Positions 12,101-24,119 of a stretch of 64,000 nt of DNA are shown here, one piece after another. Origin of the DNA: Atrichornis clamosus (Eukaryota; Chordata; Aves; Passeriformes; Menuridae); the NCBI GenBank assembly GCA_013400975.1, contig WBMZ01005380.1, positions 1 through 64,000 on the forward strand. The letters are read 5' to 3'. Under the pieces are notes generated by a model. That model saw only the letters and a program-made list of their open reading frames with translations, had not been told where the DNA came from and ran no database searches. The position numbers and the translations under genes are program-made. How positions within the stretch are numbered: position 1 is the stretch's first letter; each line of letters opens with the position of its first letter.

Positions 12101-13610
12101 TTCAAGAGATCTTCAACAAATGGTTCATCAAAGCCTTTTTCTATGTAGTTCTGAAAATGAGCTTGACTCTTGTGTCCTAATCCAGGAGTCTACAAATAAA
12201 TCGTTTGGGACCAAAACAGACAGAATGAACAACCCTGCAGACAAGACCTGTGACACCCTTTTGTCTCCATCCCTGGAGCCCTGTGGTTCTGCCTACAAGA
12301 GCTGTGACACCCTTTTGTCTCCATCCCTGGAGCCTTGTGATTCTGCCTACAGGAGCTTTGATATGCTTGAGTCTGCATGCAAGGAATCAAGCAGCTCTGC
12401 ATACAAGAGCTTCAATGCCCTCGTGTCTCAGTCGATGGCTAACACTGGCCTGACCCCGTGCGTTGAAAGCGTGTGTTCCTCGCTGCCTTTGACACAGTTG
12501 TCAGAGACACCAGAACGCAGATGCAGAGATCAAATTGCTCAGCGTGCTAGCAATCAGACGTGTTCTATCAACTACAGATCTCCCTGCACTAAGCTTGATT
12601 TTTCAAACACCTGTTCAGAACATACTGATTTTCCATCTTTCTCCACAGGTGCAAATGAAGGTACTTCAGCTTTTCTATCAGAGGAAGAAATACATAAGCA
12701 AGTAATATATCAAAATGTTCAAAGGAAAACCAATATAATTTCTTGCCCCGTTGCACCTCAGCCATCTGGTTATCAGCCTTTTGATAGTGCAGGTAAACGT
12801 AACACTCCATACTGTGACAGTGACAATGAGGTTATCTCTAGGTCACTATATGAATCTTTCATTAGTCTGTGCAACAACCTGAGTGAAGTACCTCCAGACA
12901 CTGCAATCTGTGAACCTGACCTAAGGATAAAGGACTGTGTATGTTTGAGTGTTCGTGGTTCTGACTGCATTGTCCTAGGTTTAGCACGTAGTGAGGATGA
13001 CACACAGACCAGTGATGGCAGTCCTTGGATCAACAGCTCTAATGAGCTGCGTGGTGATAGCAATGATGAAAATACTGGCAGAGATGAACAGCTGTTGCAT
13101 TTGTTAGAGATGAAATGTCAAGATTTAAACAGCAGAGAAAGAGCTACAAAGGAGACAAAACAGAAAATTTTTAACCCTACTGGTAAAGTAATGCAAGAGT
13201 GCAGCGATAACAGACTAAATACTGATTTCCATTGCCACCCACACAGCCACTTGAGGGAACTTGGAAATGCAGGGGGAAGTGAAGAGGTGCTGAAGCATGC
13301 AGAAGGGAGGGGCTGTGGCTCAGCAACCAGTTTACCAGCATCACTGGACAGCATTAGGCTAAACTTACACAAAAAAACTGCAGAGCCCCGGGAGCTACAC
13401 ATCTCACCCAAGGTGTCACCTTGTCATCTTGTCAATAACTGCTGTCCTTCTGATTCTCACGCCATTCACAGTGAGGACTCCAGACTAGCACTTGCAGTTA
13501 AAAAAAGATCAGTAGAACTGTTAAGGGAAAACAGCAGGAAGAATGAGAAAAAAATGAAACTTGTGCAAGACCTTGCCCAAGAGGACAACTGCTATATGGA
13601 GGTAGCCTAG
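3087..13610 (+). CDS. IL4R: Interleukin-4 receptor subunit alpha (nine coding exons)
   Basis: IL4R binds IL-4 and pairs with the common gamma chain or IL13RA1 at the plasma membrane, activating JAKs and STAT6. Coding exons join as 3087-3156, 6587-6716, 7578-7729, 8790-8944, 9530-9686, 10425-10524, 11099-11168, 11308-11384 and 11486-13610. Together they make 3036 nt, or 1011 residues, with no internal stop. The ectodomain has the CFTDYDKELVCHW cysteine pair, the hinge KPRAPKNLAI and YWSEWS (WSEWS at about residues 210-214). A single helix follows at about 230-253. The next stretch, KKEWWDQIPNPA (257-268), is nearly identical to the human IL4R box 1 and settles the identity. The tail carries several SAYKS/GYQPF-type tyrosine motifs and ends in CYMEVA, compared with YMRVS in human. 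The protein is longer than human IL4R (825 residues), mostly in the tail. Intron phases run 1-2-1-0-1-2-0-2. It is first in a same-strand series with IL21R and IL9R. N-terminal details are less certain than the rest. Confidence 0.95.
3157..6586 (+). other. IL4R: IL4R intron after the signal exon
   Basis: This is AT-rich DNA without a recognisable gene. It ends in a very long pyrimidine tract (6530-6586) leading to CTGCAG. When translated, that tract gives a leucine-rich string that looks like a membrane helix but is most simply the polypyrimidine tract of the acceptor. A second in-frame acceptor-like CAG lies 99 bases earlier (exon would start at 6488). Confidence 0.6.
9530..9686 (+). CDS. 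IL4R: IL4R exon with WSXWS box
   Basis: This exon encodes the end of the second fibronectin III domain. It has a run of alternating hydrophobic residues, then RGYDYVASLRCNYMDYPAYW, with the WSEWS box completed just after. WSXWS is the folding signature of class I cytokine receptors. It is flanked by a TTTTTTCAG acceptor and a TATG|GTAATA donor (phase 1). Confidence 0.93.
10425..11168 (+). CDS. IL4R: IL4R transmembrane and box 1 exons
   Basis: Exon 10425-10524 encodes a short juxtamembrane stalk and the hydrophobic helix (ILQMAVPISCILIMAGSIIC...), ending in FTK. Exon 11099-11168 encodes VKKEWWDQIPNPAKSHL, the JAK1-binding box 1 with an IPNP proline pair. The intron between them splits a lysine codon (phase 2), the same place as in IL21R and IL9R downstream. 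Confidence 0.93.
11486..13610 (+). CDS. IL4R: IL4R last coding exon: long cytoplasmic tail
   Basis: One exon holds about 707 codons of signalling tail, from SCKNCLAQSL to the stop at 13608-13610. It is rich in Ser, Glu, Asp and Cys, as in disordered receptor tails. Tyrosine motifs visible include SGYRSSS (Y498), three SAY motifs at repeat ends (Y574, Y592, Y610), SGYQPFD (Y733) and the terminal CYMEVA (Y1007). In human IL4R, the AYRSF and GYKxF/GYQEF motifs dock IRS proteins and STAT6, so these are the likely counterparts. No NPxY motif precedes the AYRSF-like site here; the human asparagine-proline is replaced by DS. Residue numbers assume the 1011-residue model. Confidence 0.94.
12243..12404 (+). 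repeat. IL4R: 54-bp (18-codon) in-frame tandem repeat in IL4R tail
   Basis: Three consecutive 54-bp units start at 12243, 12297 and 12351, and a partial fourth starts at 12405. Their translations are KTCDTLLSPSLEPCGSAY, KSCDTLLSPSLEPCDSAY and RSFDMLESACKESSSSAY, then KSFNALVSQS. The first two units are nearly identical in DNA, so that duplication is recent. The third and fourth are older and diverged. Each boundary creates SAY followed by K/R-S-C/F, resembling the human IL4R AYRSF docking site. Confidence 0.93.
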
Positions 13611-13642
13611 CCACATTTGTCAAGACTGAACTAGTCTTTGAA

Positions 13643-13648
13643 AATAAA
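13643..13648 (+). terminator. IL4R: IL4R polyadenylation signal AATAAA
   Basis: A canonical AATAAA lies 33 bases after the IL4R stop codon, which would give a very short 3' untranslated region. A second AATAAA at 14138-14143 could give a longer transcript. Confidence 0.6.
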
Positions 13649-16365
13649 CTGTATGAAAAATAGAAATGTTGCTTATTATTTCAATCTTGACTGAAGTGAG
13701 GGCTGCTACAGGGTCACACGTGACCTGAGTGGGTTGTAGCACTCATGCCTGCCAGGAACTGGCAGCTGGAATATGATGCAAGCTCCTGGGAGCAGTTGGG
13801 GTTAGCATCCAGCAGTTGCAGCCACAGCTCTACAGGGGTGAAGTCACAGCTGGTGTCTCTGGCTTGAGCAATCTCTAAAAGGGAGCAGCAGCTGCAGGAT
13901 GCAGGAGTTCTTAGTATAGCTCCTGTGGTTATCACCCTGGCTGTGTGTTGCTTGGGAAGCACACAAAGGTGATGTAAAATGTGCTGACACACCTGAAAGT
14001 GGGACATGGGTGCAGGTCAAAGGGGAGGTGACTGACTTACCACACAGTTTCTATAACTTACTTGGGGTGTAGGGTGTTGTCCTGTGTACCTAGCCCTGTC
14101 ATGTGTATGTTTCTATACCTGCTCAGTCAAGACCCAAAATAAAGATTGCCATCATTTGGGCATACACAGTGCTATTACTGGTGATCTTATTTTTTAGAAA
14201 CAAGCAGAGTTACTTCTGCAGCTCTAAACGGAATCAGACATTTCTAAGCAAAGTTTTCCGAAAAGGAATATCCAGTGTGTTGTCTGACACTCCACCTTCA
14301 TGGAACACTTTTTTTGGCTTGTTCTTGTCCTGGCAGAATGGGAATTAGCCTGCAGCTTAAAGGCAGTATCTACTTCTTGTTGGATAATTATTCAAAAAGT
14401 TTTACTGACAACTTCTCTACAGCGTTATTATATATTTTGGTATGGTAAATTCCACCCTTGTATGCTGGCAGGGACACAAAACCGTTAAGAATCATTAAGT
14501 AATGGGGTTTTTTATTAAAATGTATACATGTATTCTCATTTAGAAAACCCTATTTGTATTGCCATTCATAAGGAAGGGAACCATAATGCTAAGCACAGCA
14601 ATTAGTACTGCAAATCTCTCTTCCATGTTGGCCAAGTAGTAGAGGTATCTATGTAGAGACACCAGTGTTGCTTTCTTTCCCTTCTGCTGTGCTCTCTCTT
14701 GTGTTCTTTGTGAAATCCACCATGAAGGCTTGTGCTTGACTGGAGAGGTCTGCTTAGGCCACAACTGGAAAACTGTTTGCTGCAGCACTTGCTTCTCTGC
14801 TGAGCCCCAGCTTCATTATGCCTTTCCCTGGCTTTTTTTTCTTCTGCATAGCTATGCCCTCCAGTCTTCACATTTCCATAAGATGTGGGGCTATGCTGTG
14901 TGGGGTTATTCTCCCCTTTCTCTCCCTTCAGTTTCTCTGGTGAAATGGAACCTGACTCTTGGAGAAGGGGGATCCCTGTTCCTCTGCCTTTGTATCACGC
15001 ACAACTGGAGATGGACAGCAGGGCTGAGGGGCAGCTGTCTGGCTCACCCTCTCCCTGTGACAGGCACGGTGCCTGGCTGTAGTGTCAGTTGAGCTCCATG
15101 TTCCATTCTCTAGCCCTGCCACTTTTGCCATCCATAGCAATTGCCAGGCTGTGAAACCCAGGTAGGTTTCAATGACAGGTTTCCAGCCCAAGCTGGTGAT
15201 CTGCCCCTTGGGCAGCGTGTGGCAGTTGTGACTTTGAGCTGGCAGTGAGGGGTCTGGACTGAGCTCACCACCCCAGGGACCAGCCTATGCCTGCATGCTC
15301 CTACAGAGAGAAGCAGCTCACCCTCCCAAGAGAGGAGCTTTGGGACCCTCCAGGCATGTCCTTTTTGCTAGTGGAGGGCTCCTGCCAGGACAGAATTACT
15401 GATCACAGTAAGTATATTTTCAGTGGTTTTCAGTTTGTTTTGAAAGACTGCAGTGCAAGTGAAGGCTTGTGCCAAGTTTTAGCCTAGTTATAGTGCCATT
15501 TATTACTTGCTCACAATCACTCCACCTCCACATCTTTCTCACCTGGCTGCTTAGCAAATATTAGCAACCTGACTCACCATGAGTGAAATAGGTTCCTGGG
15601 AAAAAAAGCCGGTGTGTTCGCAGTTCAGGAGAAGCTAGTTCTGATACACTTTTTCCTTTGCAGAAATGCCAAAGGCTTGGCTTTTTAAAATTTCTCTTCT
15701 GAACAGTGTTGGCTCCTTGGAAATATACACCCGTAAGGATCAGCTCTTTGCAAATTCCCGTAAATTACAAGGTTTGTCATTGCCTGTAGAAAACTAACAA
15801 TAACCACAAGATGAGAGTGATACAAGTAGGGAGCAGGAACTTGATGTGGAGTCAAGTTCTTGAGGGTAGGGACAAGTTAATTTAGGCTGAAGGAGGGAGC
15901 TTTTTCAATAACTTGCCTCTGCATCTTGCTTTGTGACCCTGCATTGTTGAGGCAGGGTACAAGGATGTCCAAGTGTTCATCCACCATGAGCTACAACTTT
16001 ATCTAAAAAAACAGGTTCTTTTAAGTGTTGCGGTGATAGGGCCACAGGAACAAAGGGTTAAAGAACAAAATCAGGGGGTTGTGACTCCAAAGGCCCTGTT
16101 CCCTAAGGTTTACCTCTGGCTGGAATTACGTGACAACTCTCCTTAGTGAATAAAGACTGAGAGGAGAGTTTGCTTTCTTCTAGCCATGCTTTTTCTGTAG
16201 AAAACCCCTTAGGGAGCATGATTCATGCAGTTTGTGTTTTAGCCCTGACAGAGGTGCTTCCAAAGTGTGTTACTTTGTATGCAGTTGCTTTTCCAGAGAA
16301 TAGGTATTTTTTACTAATTGTTGAGGGAACTATGCCCATGCAATGCCCAGGCATGTGCACCCATG

Positions 16366-16366
<1 letters not shown>

Positions 16367-16401
<35 letters not shown>
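16367..16401. repeat. (CA)n microsatellite
   Basis: Alternating CA, slightly impure at the left end (CACATACACATA), becomes a pure run up to about 16401. This is a simple repeat of the kind that varies in length between individuals. Confidence 0.95.
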
Positions 16402-18380
16402 TCCCTTCCCACCTCTGCAGATTGCTGAGTACAAGGTCTGCCCCAGGCTCCCACGTGATGGTGTATCATGATCTCTCTTTACCCGGAATTTTAGTTTTTT
16501 CACCTCACTTCTGTAACTGAGACCTTGCAGACACAGCCACAGCCCTCAAGGCCTCTCTGACTGCTCCATAGTGACAAGGTCGGAAGCCAAGCAACAGCTC
16601 AGCAGGAACTTTCTGACAATCAGAGCAGGAAGACCAGGGGAACTGGTCTGGTTTTCAGCTGCAGAACTGTCATCTCTCAAAGCAGATTGCTCCAAAGCAA
16701 AGAAAGAACACAGTCTAGTAAGGAAGAGGGCACTTTCCAGATACCTCACTAACACAATTAAAGCTTAATGAATTGCCATTCCTCGGACTGTTTTCCTAGA
16801 GTGCCCAACAACAGCTGTAGGCAGCACCCCTGGATTGCTGAGTCCTGAGTGTTTTCATTCCTTGTGACAAGCTGAAAAAGCAACATTGAGAGGGACTGTA
16901 CACATCTGCCGAGCTCTGGCCAAAGGTGCTTTGCTTTATTTGTCTCTTTTGCTGCCCTGCTTCCAACTGTCCCTGCTGTGGCTTTACATTGAAATGCCCA
17001 TACTGCCCCTTCAGCAAGACTGCAAGATGAGTGAGAAGAAAAACTGGCAGCAGCCCTGGATGAACAGAATGGGGAACTGGCTGCTGTGGCACATTTAGCT
17101 GCATGAGGGGGGAAGTAGCTGTTTTCTTCTTTTTTGCTCTCAGCCAGAATACTCTCTATAAAACTCTGGCCATCTGTGCATGAGACCTAAGATTCTGTAT
17201 TCTGAATGCAGAGAGGCAATTGTCATGACTGTTATTACAGTACAACCTGTGAGTTACAGCCTGTCTGTGGTAGAGGGATTACTGTGCTAGACCTGCCCCA
17301 GTCCATGGAGCATGGCAGGCGTCCTAAGGAGCTCCTGTCGCAGTCCAGTGATGGATCAGCCATTTCCTTCATCCTGTCTCTACCCATTGTAAAGAGCAGG
17401 GCGTTCATAGCAGTGTGGTGTTTGTCCTCTGATTGAGGGCTACCGAGCTGGTGACTAACATAGCACCGGGAATTTCCTACTTGATGTTGTTTCCCCAGCT
17501 CTTACAAATGGGGAAATTTGCCATAAGCTGAAGAGTTTGAGGTTGGCTGCTTCTCTCTAGCTCAGCTACTGCTGGTTTCACTTGCAGTGAGCCGCCCACA
17601 CAGCAACAAGAATTATAATGAGGTGAGAAAGCACTGGACTGTGTTCTGGGGGTAGAATTTCCACACCTGGTTCAGCTTATAACCAGTGCCCAGTTCTTGT
17701 CTTGATGCCCTAGAGAGTTGCTGTGAGAAACAGGTGTGCATTGGCCATGGCCGGCCATGGAGTCAGTGCCTGTGGTGAGTAGCCATCTGAGTTCTGGAGG
17801 AGCTGGCTCATACTGTGCTGCAATTGCTGACAAGTGCATGTCTGGCAGTCCCTGGTCTTCAAGGTTGTGCAGGGCAGTTCACTGCTGGGTGGTCTTCCCC
17901 CTCCACTGCCAGGCTGAGGTGCTTCAGAAGCACATAGCATACTCCTCCACAACATGAGAGGGGGCAGTGAAGCCATGAAATGCCTTTTTTTCCTCCACTA
18001 GGGCAGGAATTAGGACCCGCAGTTTGGCATGTGCTACCTCTTTCATGGCCTCATTCTGAGCTGCGCTGGGCCCCTGCAACAGCCACACTTGTTCAGAAGC
18101 ATCAGGGATTCTTCCCACTTCTGGTCAAGCCACCTTTGCTGTTCTTACAACTTAAAAACCTCCAGTTGTGCTCCTATATTTGGTTTACATAGCAAGATTT
18201 TGTAGTGGAGGGCAGCTACAAGGGTGGCTTTTCTGAGAAGCCTCTCTCTTGCTACCTTTCCTCCTAAAGACTCAGTGCATTGCTGCCAGTGATGTGGAAA
18301 GTCACTAAATGTGTTAGGACTGCGAGTTCCGTGGTTTAGGGATGCAGCTGGCCACCTCCCTGCAGCTTGCTGTGTGAGCC

Positions 18381-18415
18381 CTTTGCTTTGCTTTGCTTTC
18401 CTTTGCTTTGCTTTG
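18381..18415. repeat. (CTTTG)n short tandem repeat
   Basis: Six to seven copies of the pentamer CTTTG occur here with one CTTTC variant in the middle. No gene overlaps. Confidence 0.85.
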
Positions 18416-21400
18416 AATGTGCTGCCACAGCCAGAAGCTGAAGACAGCTGGTGTGTTTTTCACCCTAGAAGACGTGCCAGAAGCTGCCTAAGGCACACTC
18501 CATTGCTGCACCCAGCCCCAGGTGTGGAAGAGCTGCAGCCAGGCAGCCAAGGTGGGACATGCTGATTTTTGACAGCTGTGGTAAAACAAAACTCCATGAG
18601 ATGCAGATGAGGCTCTTGCCATAAATAGCTGTGTGCCAGCAGCAGAGTTCTGGTCTTGGTGCATTCCCACTTGTAGAGATCTGGGGTCAAACTGACAGAT
18701 GTTGCCTCTAAGGGAGTCAGTTTCTGCCAACCTGCATGAAAGGAGCAGAGAGTTCTGCCAGCACTGCCAACTCAGGTGAGCACTGTGGAAATGTGTGACA
18801 GGCTTGCTGACCTCGTGCAGAGATGCTCTGGGCATGCTTTGCATGGTGCAGCTCCGGGTGTTTGGTTTGAGCCTGAGCAGAGCTGTAGGTTTCTGTTCCA
18901 GATGGTCAGGGTGAGTTCGCAGACACAGTCATTCCTGTTTCTGTTTACCAGCATGTGTCTGGTGATTTCCTAAGAGAAGATAAGCCTCTGTGCAATCTCC
19001 TCCATGTGAGCAAGATGTATGTAGTCACAGCTCTATGAAGGTAAGCCCTTTTCCTCTGGCAGGAGCCAAAGTGATGTCCTCTTACTAAAGCCTTCATGCA
19101 GCACGGGTTTAGACTTGATGGATATTGGGGAAAACAAGAGGCTGAGCGTGGTGTTGTGGCTACAGAAAACTGGCAAAGGCAGGAGGGAGGCAGGAGGGCA
19201 GGGTGCTGGGGTCTCTGCAGGTGACACTCAGCATACCCCAGACTGAAAGCAATGCACTTTTCCCTCCCCTGCAGCATCCTGTGTCAGCTCACAGTTACCA
19301 CCTGGGGAGCTTGGGTGTTTTTCAAACTGCTGCTTTGCTGACTAACACCTGCTTTCTGCCTGGCTCATTCATATTTTAGCCTGTTTCCTGAGCTTTGAGG
19401 TGGTTTCTTCTATTGCTTTCCCTTCCAGTAGAATACTGTTACTCATGTCTCAGCTGTTCTCCTGCCATTTTTCACTTGTTGTATTGTATGATTATCTTCC
19501 TCCTAAATGTCACCAGCCAGTAATGGTGCCTTTGACCCTAGAGTTATACCACGTCTGTATCTTTGATGCTGCTGAGGATACTGGTTTAATTCTGTTGTGA
19601 TAGGAAGAAAATACAGAGGTAGTACTGTTTGTGTAGAGTTTTTTCTCCTTTTCTTCAAATTATGAACCTGATAACTGCAAGTGTGACTAGTTCTGTCTCC
19701 TAGAGAAAGGAATTGTCTGCTCTGATTGTTATTTTCTTGATGTGTGTTTTTGCTGATAAATATACACAGATGTTGCACTTCTTCCAGTGATGGCAAAATG
19801 GTTGTGAGTCATTAATAACTCTAGCAGAATGTACCAAGCCTTCCTTTGTGTGTTCTTCACGCTTGCTTCTTGATGAATACGGCCACTGCAGGCTGGGTTG
19901 AAATTATGCTCTTAATGAGTTAAGTTTGAGGAAAACAGGTCTTTTGGTGCAATATGTTTAAATTTACAAAGCTATTGGTCTTAGAGCACAGCCACTGTTC
20001 TTGTTTTCAAAATTAGCTCTGTAATATCAAATGCATAGTATTGCATGGTTTAAAAGTAGTGTGGCTTGTGCCTGCCAGACTATCTCTCTTTGGACTGATC
20101 ACACATGCTTCCATCTCCCTCCTTCCTCTGCACAAATAACAGTAAAGGCACACATTGGAGAGTCCTGTGTAATCAGAAACAGCTACACCACTGTCCTGGT
20201 CTGCTATCCTCACAACAGAAAGATATTTCTAACTTACCTGCTCAGCCTCATTGATCCTGTAGTGTCCCACACTGCACCCAAGAGTGGTGACAATCTCCAC
20301 AACCCACAGGTACCATCAGCCGAGACAAGTCTTTTCTAGAAACTTGGACCTGACACTGTGCCTGTACGTGATCCACAAAGCATGCAGAAGGGACAGCTGG
20401 TCTTTTACACAGGCTGCTCCAAACATCATGAGGAGTAGCTTCTGGACTAAGTCATGGGACCTTCTCCATGCATGTTCTAACAGTGTACGACCAGCACATG
20501 GGACACCTCAGTTACCAGCAACTACCTGGCAAGCACGGTCAAGAGCTACCTGCCCTGGCCTGAATGTTCTAAAACATCTGTTTTTCCCAGGGTGAGTCAG
20601 AGGCATGGAGGGCTGAACACGGAGTCCCCTCATCTTGCGCCCTGCTGCTTTGGTCAGCTTCACTGCTGCAGTCTTCTTGGGTTATTTCAGCTCCTTGTTC
20701 TTCACACCATGCTGTGTGTGCCAAATCTTTCCATAGTGCTGCTCATTTCCCTCTTGTCCAAGGATACAGTGAGTGCGCACGGGCTCTTTGCGACCCCTTT
20801 TAAGGTAGGCTTAGGTGAGTTGATGGACCCTCCCGCAGTGTTAGCCTGGCAATCTGAAGAGACTCAGCCCAGACACAAGTTATAGGCATGAGATACAGCA
20901 GGGGTGAGCCCCTCACCTGTGCTGGAGCCAGACCACCTGCCTGTGGTCTGAGGATTGGTACTGTTGCCCTGATCCTGGGACCATTTGAAGAATGGATGGA
21001 AGCTGAGCACAGTGGTGCTTGACTGTCTCCAATGTGGCACATGCTGTACTATGCAGTTTGGCTTGACCCCTTAATGCCTTGACACTGATGCCTCCCCCCT
21101 GTATGAGTCTAACTCAACCAGCCCCACTATGACCTTTTAGATATGAGGCTTGTGAGTTTTTATCAGCTCTCCCACCTTTTTCTCATGTAAGAGAGCAGAG
21201 CTGTACAGTAATAAATGTTGTGTGGGTGTTTGGACCTGAATTCATCACCTCTCACCACATCCTTCTGTCGGCACAGTAATACTGATACAGTGGTGACGTC
21301 AATCTCCATTTATCGCTGTGTATTCCAATACACCACAGCCCTTGATCGTGCACAAGTAGGCTTTGCTCTTACTCAGTGCTGAGGAGACCCACCTGCTCCC

Positions 21401-24119
21401 CAGCTCCTGCACAGGCGGCATCTGCAGTTGCAGTAATGATTTAGCCAGGCCAGCCATGGAAGTGTTAGAAGACTGAAATGCACAGAACGGGGCAGGTAAT
21501 GTCCATGTTTCCACCAATTTTCCCTGCTGCTGGTTTGTTCCTGCTTGATATTGCAACTTCAATGTAGATCTTTCTTACAGCTGATGTGGCCCTTGTGCCC
21601 CAGCTGTCATTGCTGTTGGTCTCTGGACAGTCAGAGTATCCCTTTGTCTCTCTGCTGCTTTAGCTTTGTGATTAGATGGCAGTGTGCATCAATAATGATT
21701 TTTTTTTCAAGAAGAAAGCTTGTTTGGGCATATAACTGGTGGACTGAGCCTTCCACTCTTTTTTGCTTGGGTGTAACAAAATTCATTTTCTCACACTTGG
21801 AACTATCTTTTTTTTTTTTTTTTTTACTTAAACTGAGTCCTTAATTAGTTTGGGGGGGGATTTTTTACATTTTTTGTTTTGGTGTGGGGTTTTTTTTGTG
21901 TGTATGTGGAAGTTTTATAAGTGTATACATTTTCTGGAAACACTTCAAATGTGAGCTTAGACTGCATTCATGCTTGGCAGCTTATAGCATCATATTTTCT
22001 GATCCTTAACAAAAATAGTCTTTATAAATGTCTGTGTTTATATTGGTCCTATTTCCTATTCTCTGGTATGTTAAAACCTTGTAGCATCATTTGCATGTGC
22101 ATATTATGAATGGCTAATCAGCTTTATTGCTGTGATCTCATAAGGATACCATGGAGTTAGCAGCAGTGGTACTCAGCAGTTGTACAATGCTTGACGTTTT
22201 GTGAGAATTAAGTGTCTGTGCTTCAAGAACGCCTGAGGCTGACTCGGAATCCTCATTTCACAGACAGGGAAATTGAAATGAGGTGGTAGAAAAGACTTTT
22301 CTAATGCCAGACTAGGAATAAGTTTCTGCCTCTGCTCATTGCCCACTGCCATTCTTCCTTCCAGTTGAATGATCACATGGTGACAGATGGAAGCAAATGG
22401 GAAGGGTGTAACAAATGGAGGAATGTAGGAAAGGTGAGGGTCTCAATCATAGATTGGGACTGAGGCTTGCAGGGGACCTGACTGGAGGAAGCTTCAGAAC
22501 AAGGGCTGCTATACATCTCCATTGAAGTAATGAGGTCTTTGGCATCAAAGACCACAAAGACACTGCTGCAGAGCTGCAGCTTTCCCAGCTCTTCTGCACA
22601 TGTCCTGTCTGTCCATGTCTTGTCATAACAATCTGGAGCACAGCCAGGAAATCAGACACACGGCACTGAAACTGTCTGTGGTGCTCTAAGAGGTTACAGT
22701 TCCTTTCCTACCACACTGAGGTAGGGGAACTCTGCAAGAAGAGGAGGAGATAAATGTTGGACTACTCTGTGGGCTCTGGTAAGGGTAAGAGTTGGGACAG
22801 TGGAGTGCCAAGTCAGGAAGTATTGTCTCCTTGCTTCACCTATGTTAGCAGGTCCTACTGCTTTTCTTGATTTTGCTACTGTGTTCTTCAGGCATCTTCC
22901 TTCTAGGTTACAAGGCTGTATGTTAACCTCTCCTCATTGTGTAATGGCACCCTCTGGTAACCCCATAAGACATCTTCCCAATGAGCTACTTTGGCTTCTT
23001 GCTTTGACTTTTCCCTGTTCAGTCCTTTCTGTCCCATTGGGTTGATGGCACCATCCTCTAAGCAGAGGAAGGAAGGTAGGGGAGGCACTTGAAAAAACCA
23101 TAGTCCAATAAGTAAAAGCAGCAAAGACTTTCCTTGCATTGCTCTGTTCATTTAGGCAGGAATGGGGGTAAAATGAGGGAGTTACAGCAATATCATGGAT
23201 ATGAAGCATCAGAGATCCTGCAGAATTGGATTCTGAAATAAGTGGTGGGTCTGCAGACCTCTCTGAGGGCCCAGCCCTTCCTTCCTTCCTCTGTGAAGAA
23301 GAGGCAGCAAGTTGCCTTTCTTTGCTTTCCAGGGTGGCCGAGAGTGTGGAGTGTGACAGTCACAAAGCAAAGTGATGCTGAGCTGGGCTCATGGTGCAAC
23401 CAGTCAGTATGAAGTCGAGTGAGCAGGTTTCAGATGGCAGGATAACAGGCCTTTCTCAAAGGAATAAGGATTTGGAGAAGAGCAGTGGAAGATAAGTGGG
23501 ATCACAAGGTGGGGTTAGACAGTGTACTATATCTCAGTGACCAGGAACTGTACCACCAGAAGTAATGGTAATGACAAGAGTTGTTATACAGAGAAAACTT
23601 GGAGAGGTGGGACCAGAGGGACCAAGAAGAGGTGTTTACTCAAGGCAATGTAGGATGCAGAAAGAAGGGCTGGAGTATGGAGGTAGAGATTTTGTCAGGC
23701 CACTGGCAGCAGGCAAGGCATGGTGGCAGGGTGCCTGGGGCTCCTTGCTGAGCTGGAACAGTGCTTCATGGGCAGGGTGTGTTTGGCAGGAAAGGAGGGG
23801 CAGCAGCTACACTTCTGCTCCCACCGCAGGGCTGAGGTGCTGCAGCCACTGAGTGTCTGTGGCACCTCTGGAGCAAGCCTTGCTGACCTCATCCGGGCAC
23901 TGACACCCTGAGAGCATGTCTCTGAGCTCACACGGGGCTGCAGGGGCTTTCTGGTGGCTGCTAAATTTATTTTGCTTTCATTATTTGAGTAAACCTGGGA
24001 AATTTTTAAACACCACGAACGTTCCCCAAGTGGTAAAGGCCTCCCTGACTTTTCTCTGCTGAGTGATTGTCTGGGTGTTTGTTGCTTGTGGTGGAGGCAG
24101 CACAGGCCTTCCAAAACCT

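Noticed and set aside
12190..12402. A 70-codon - strand frame with repeated sequence in the IL4R tail
   Set aside because: It is the antisense shadow of the 54-bp coding repeat.
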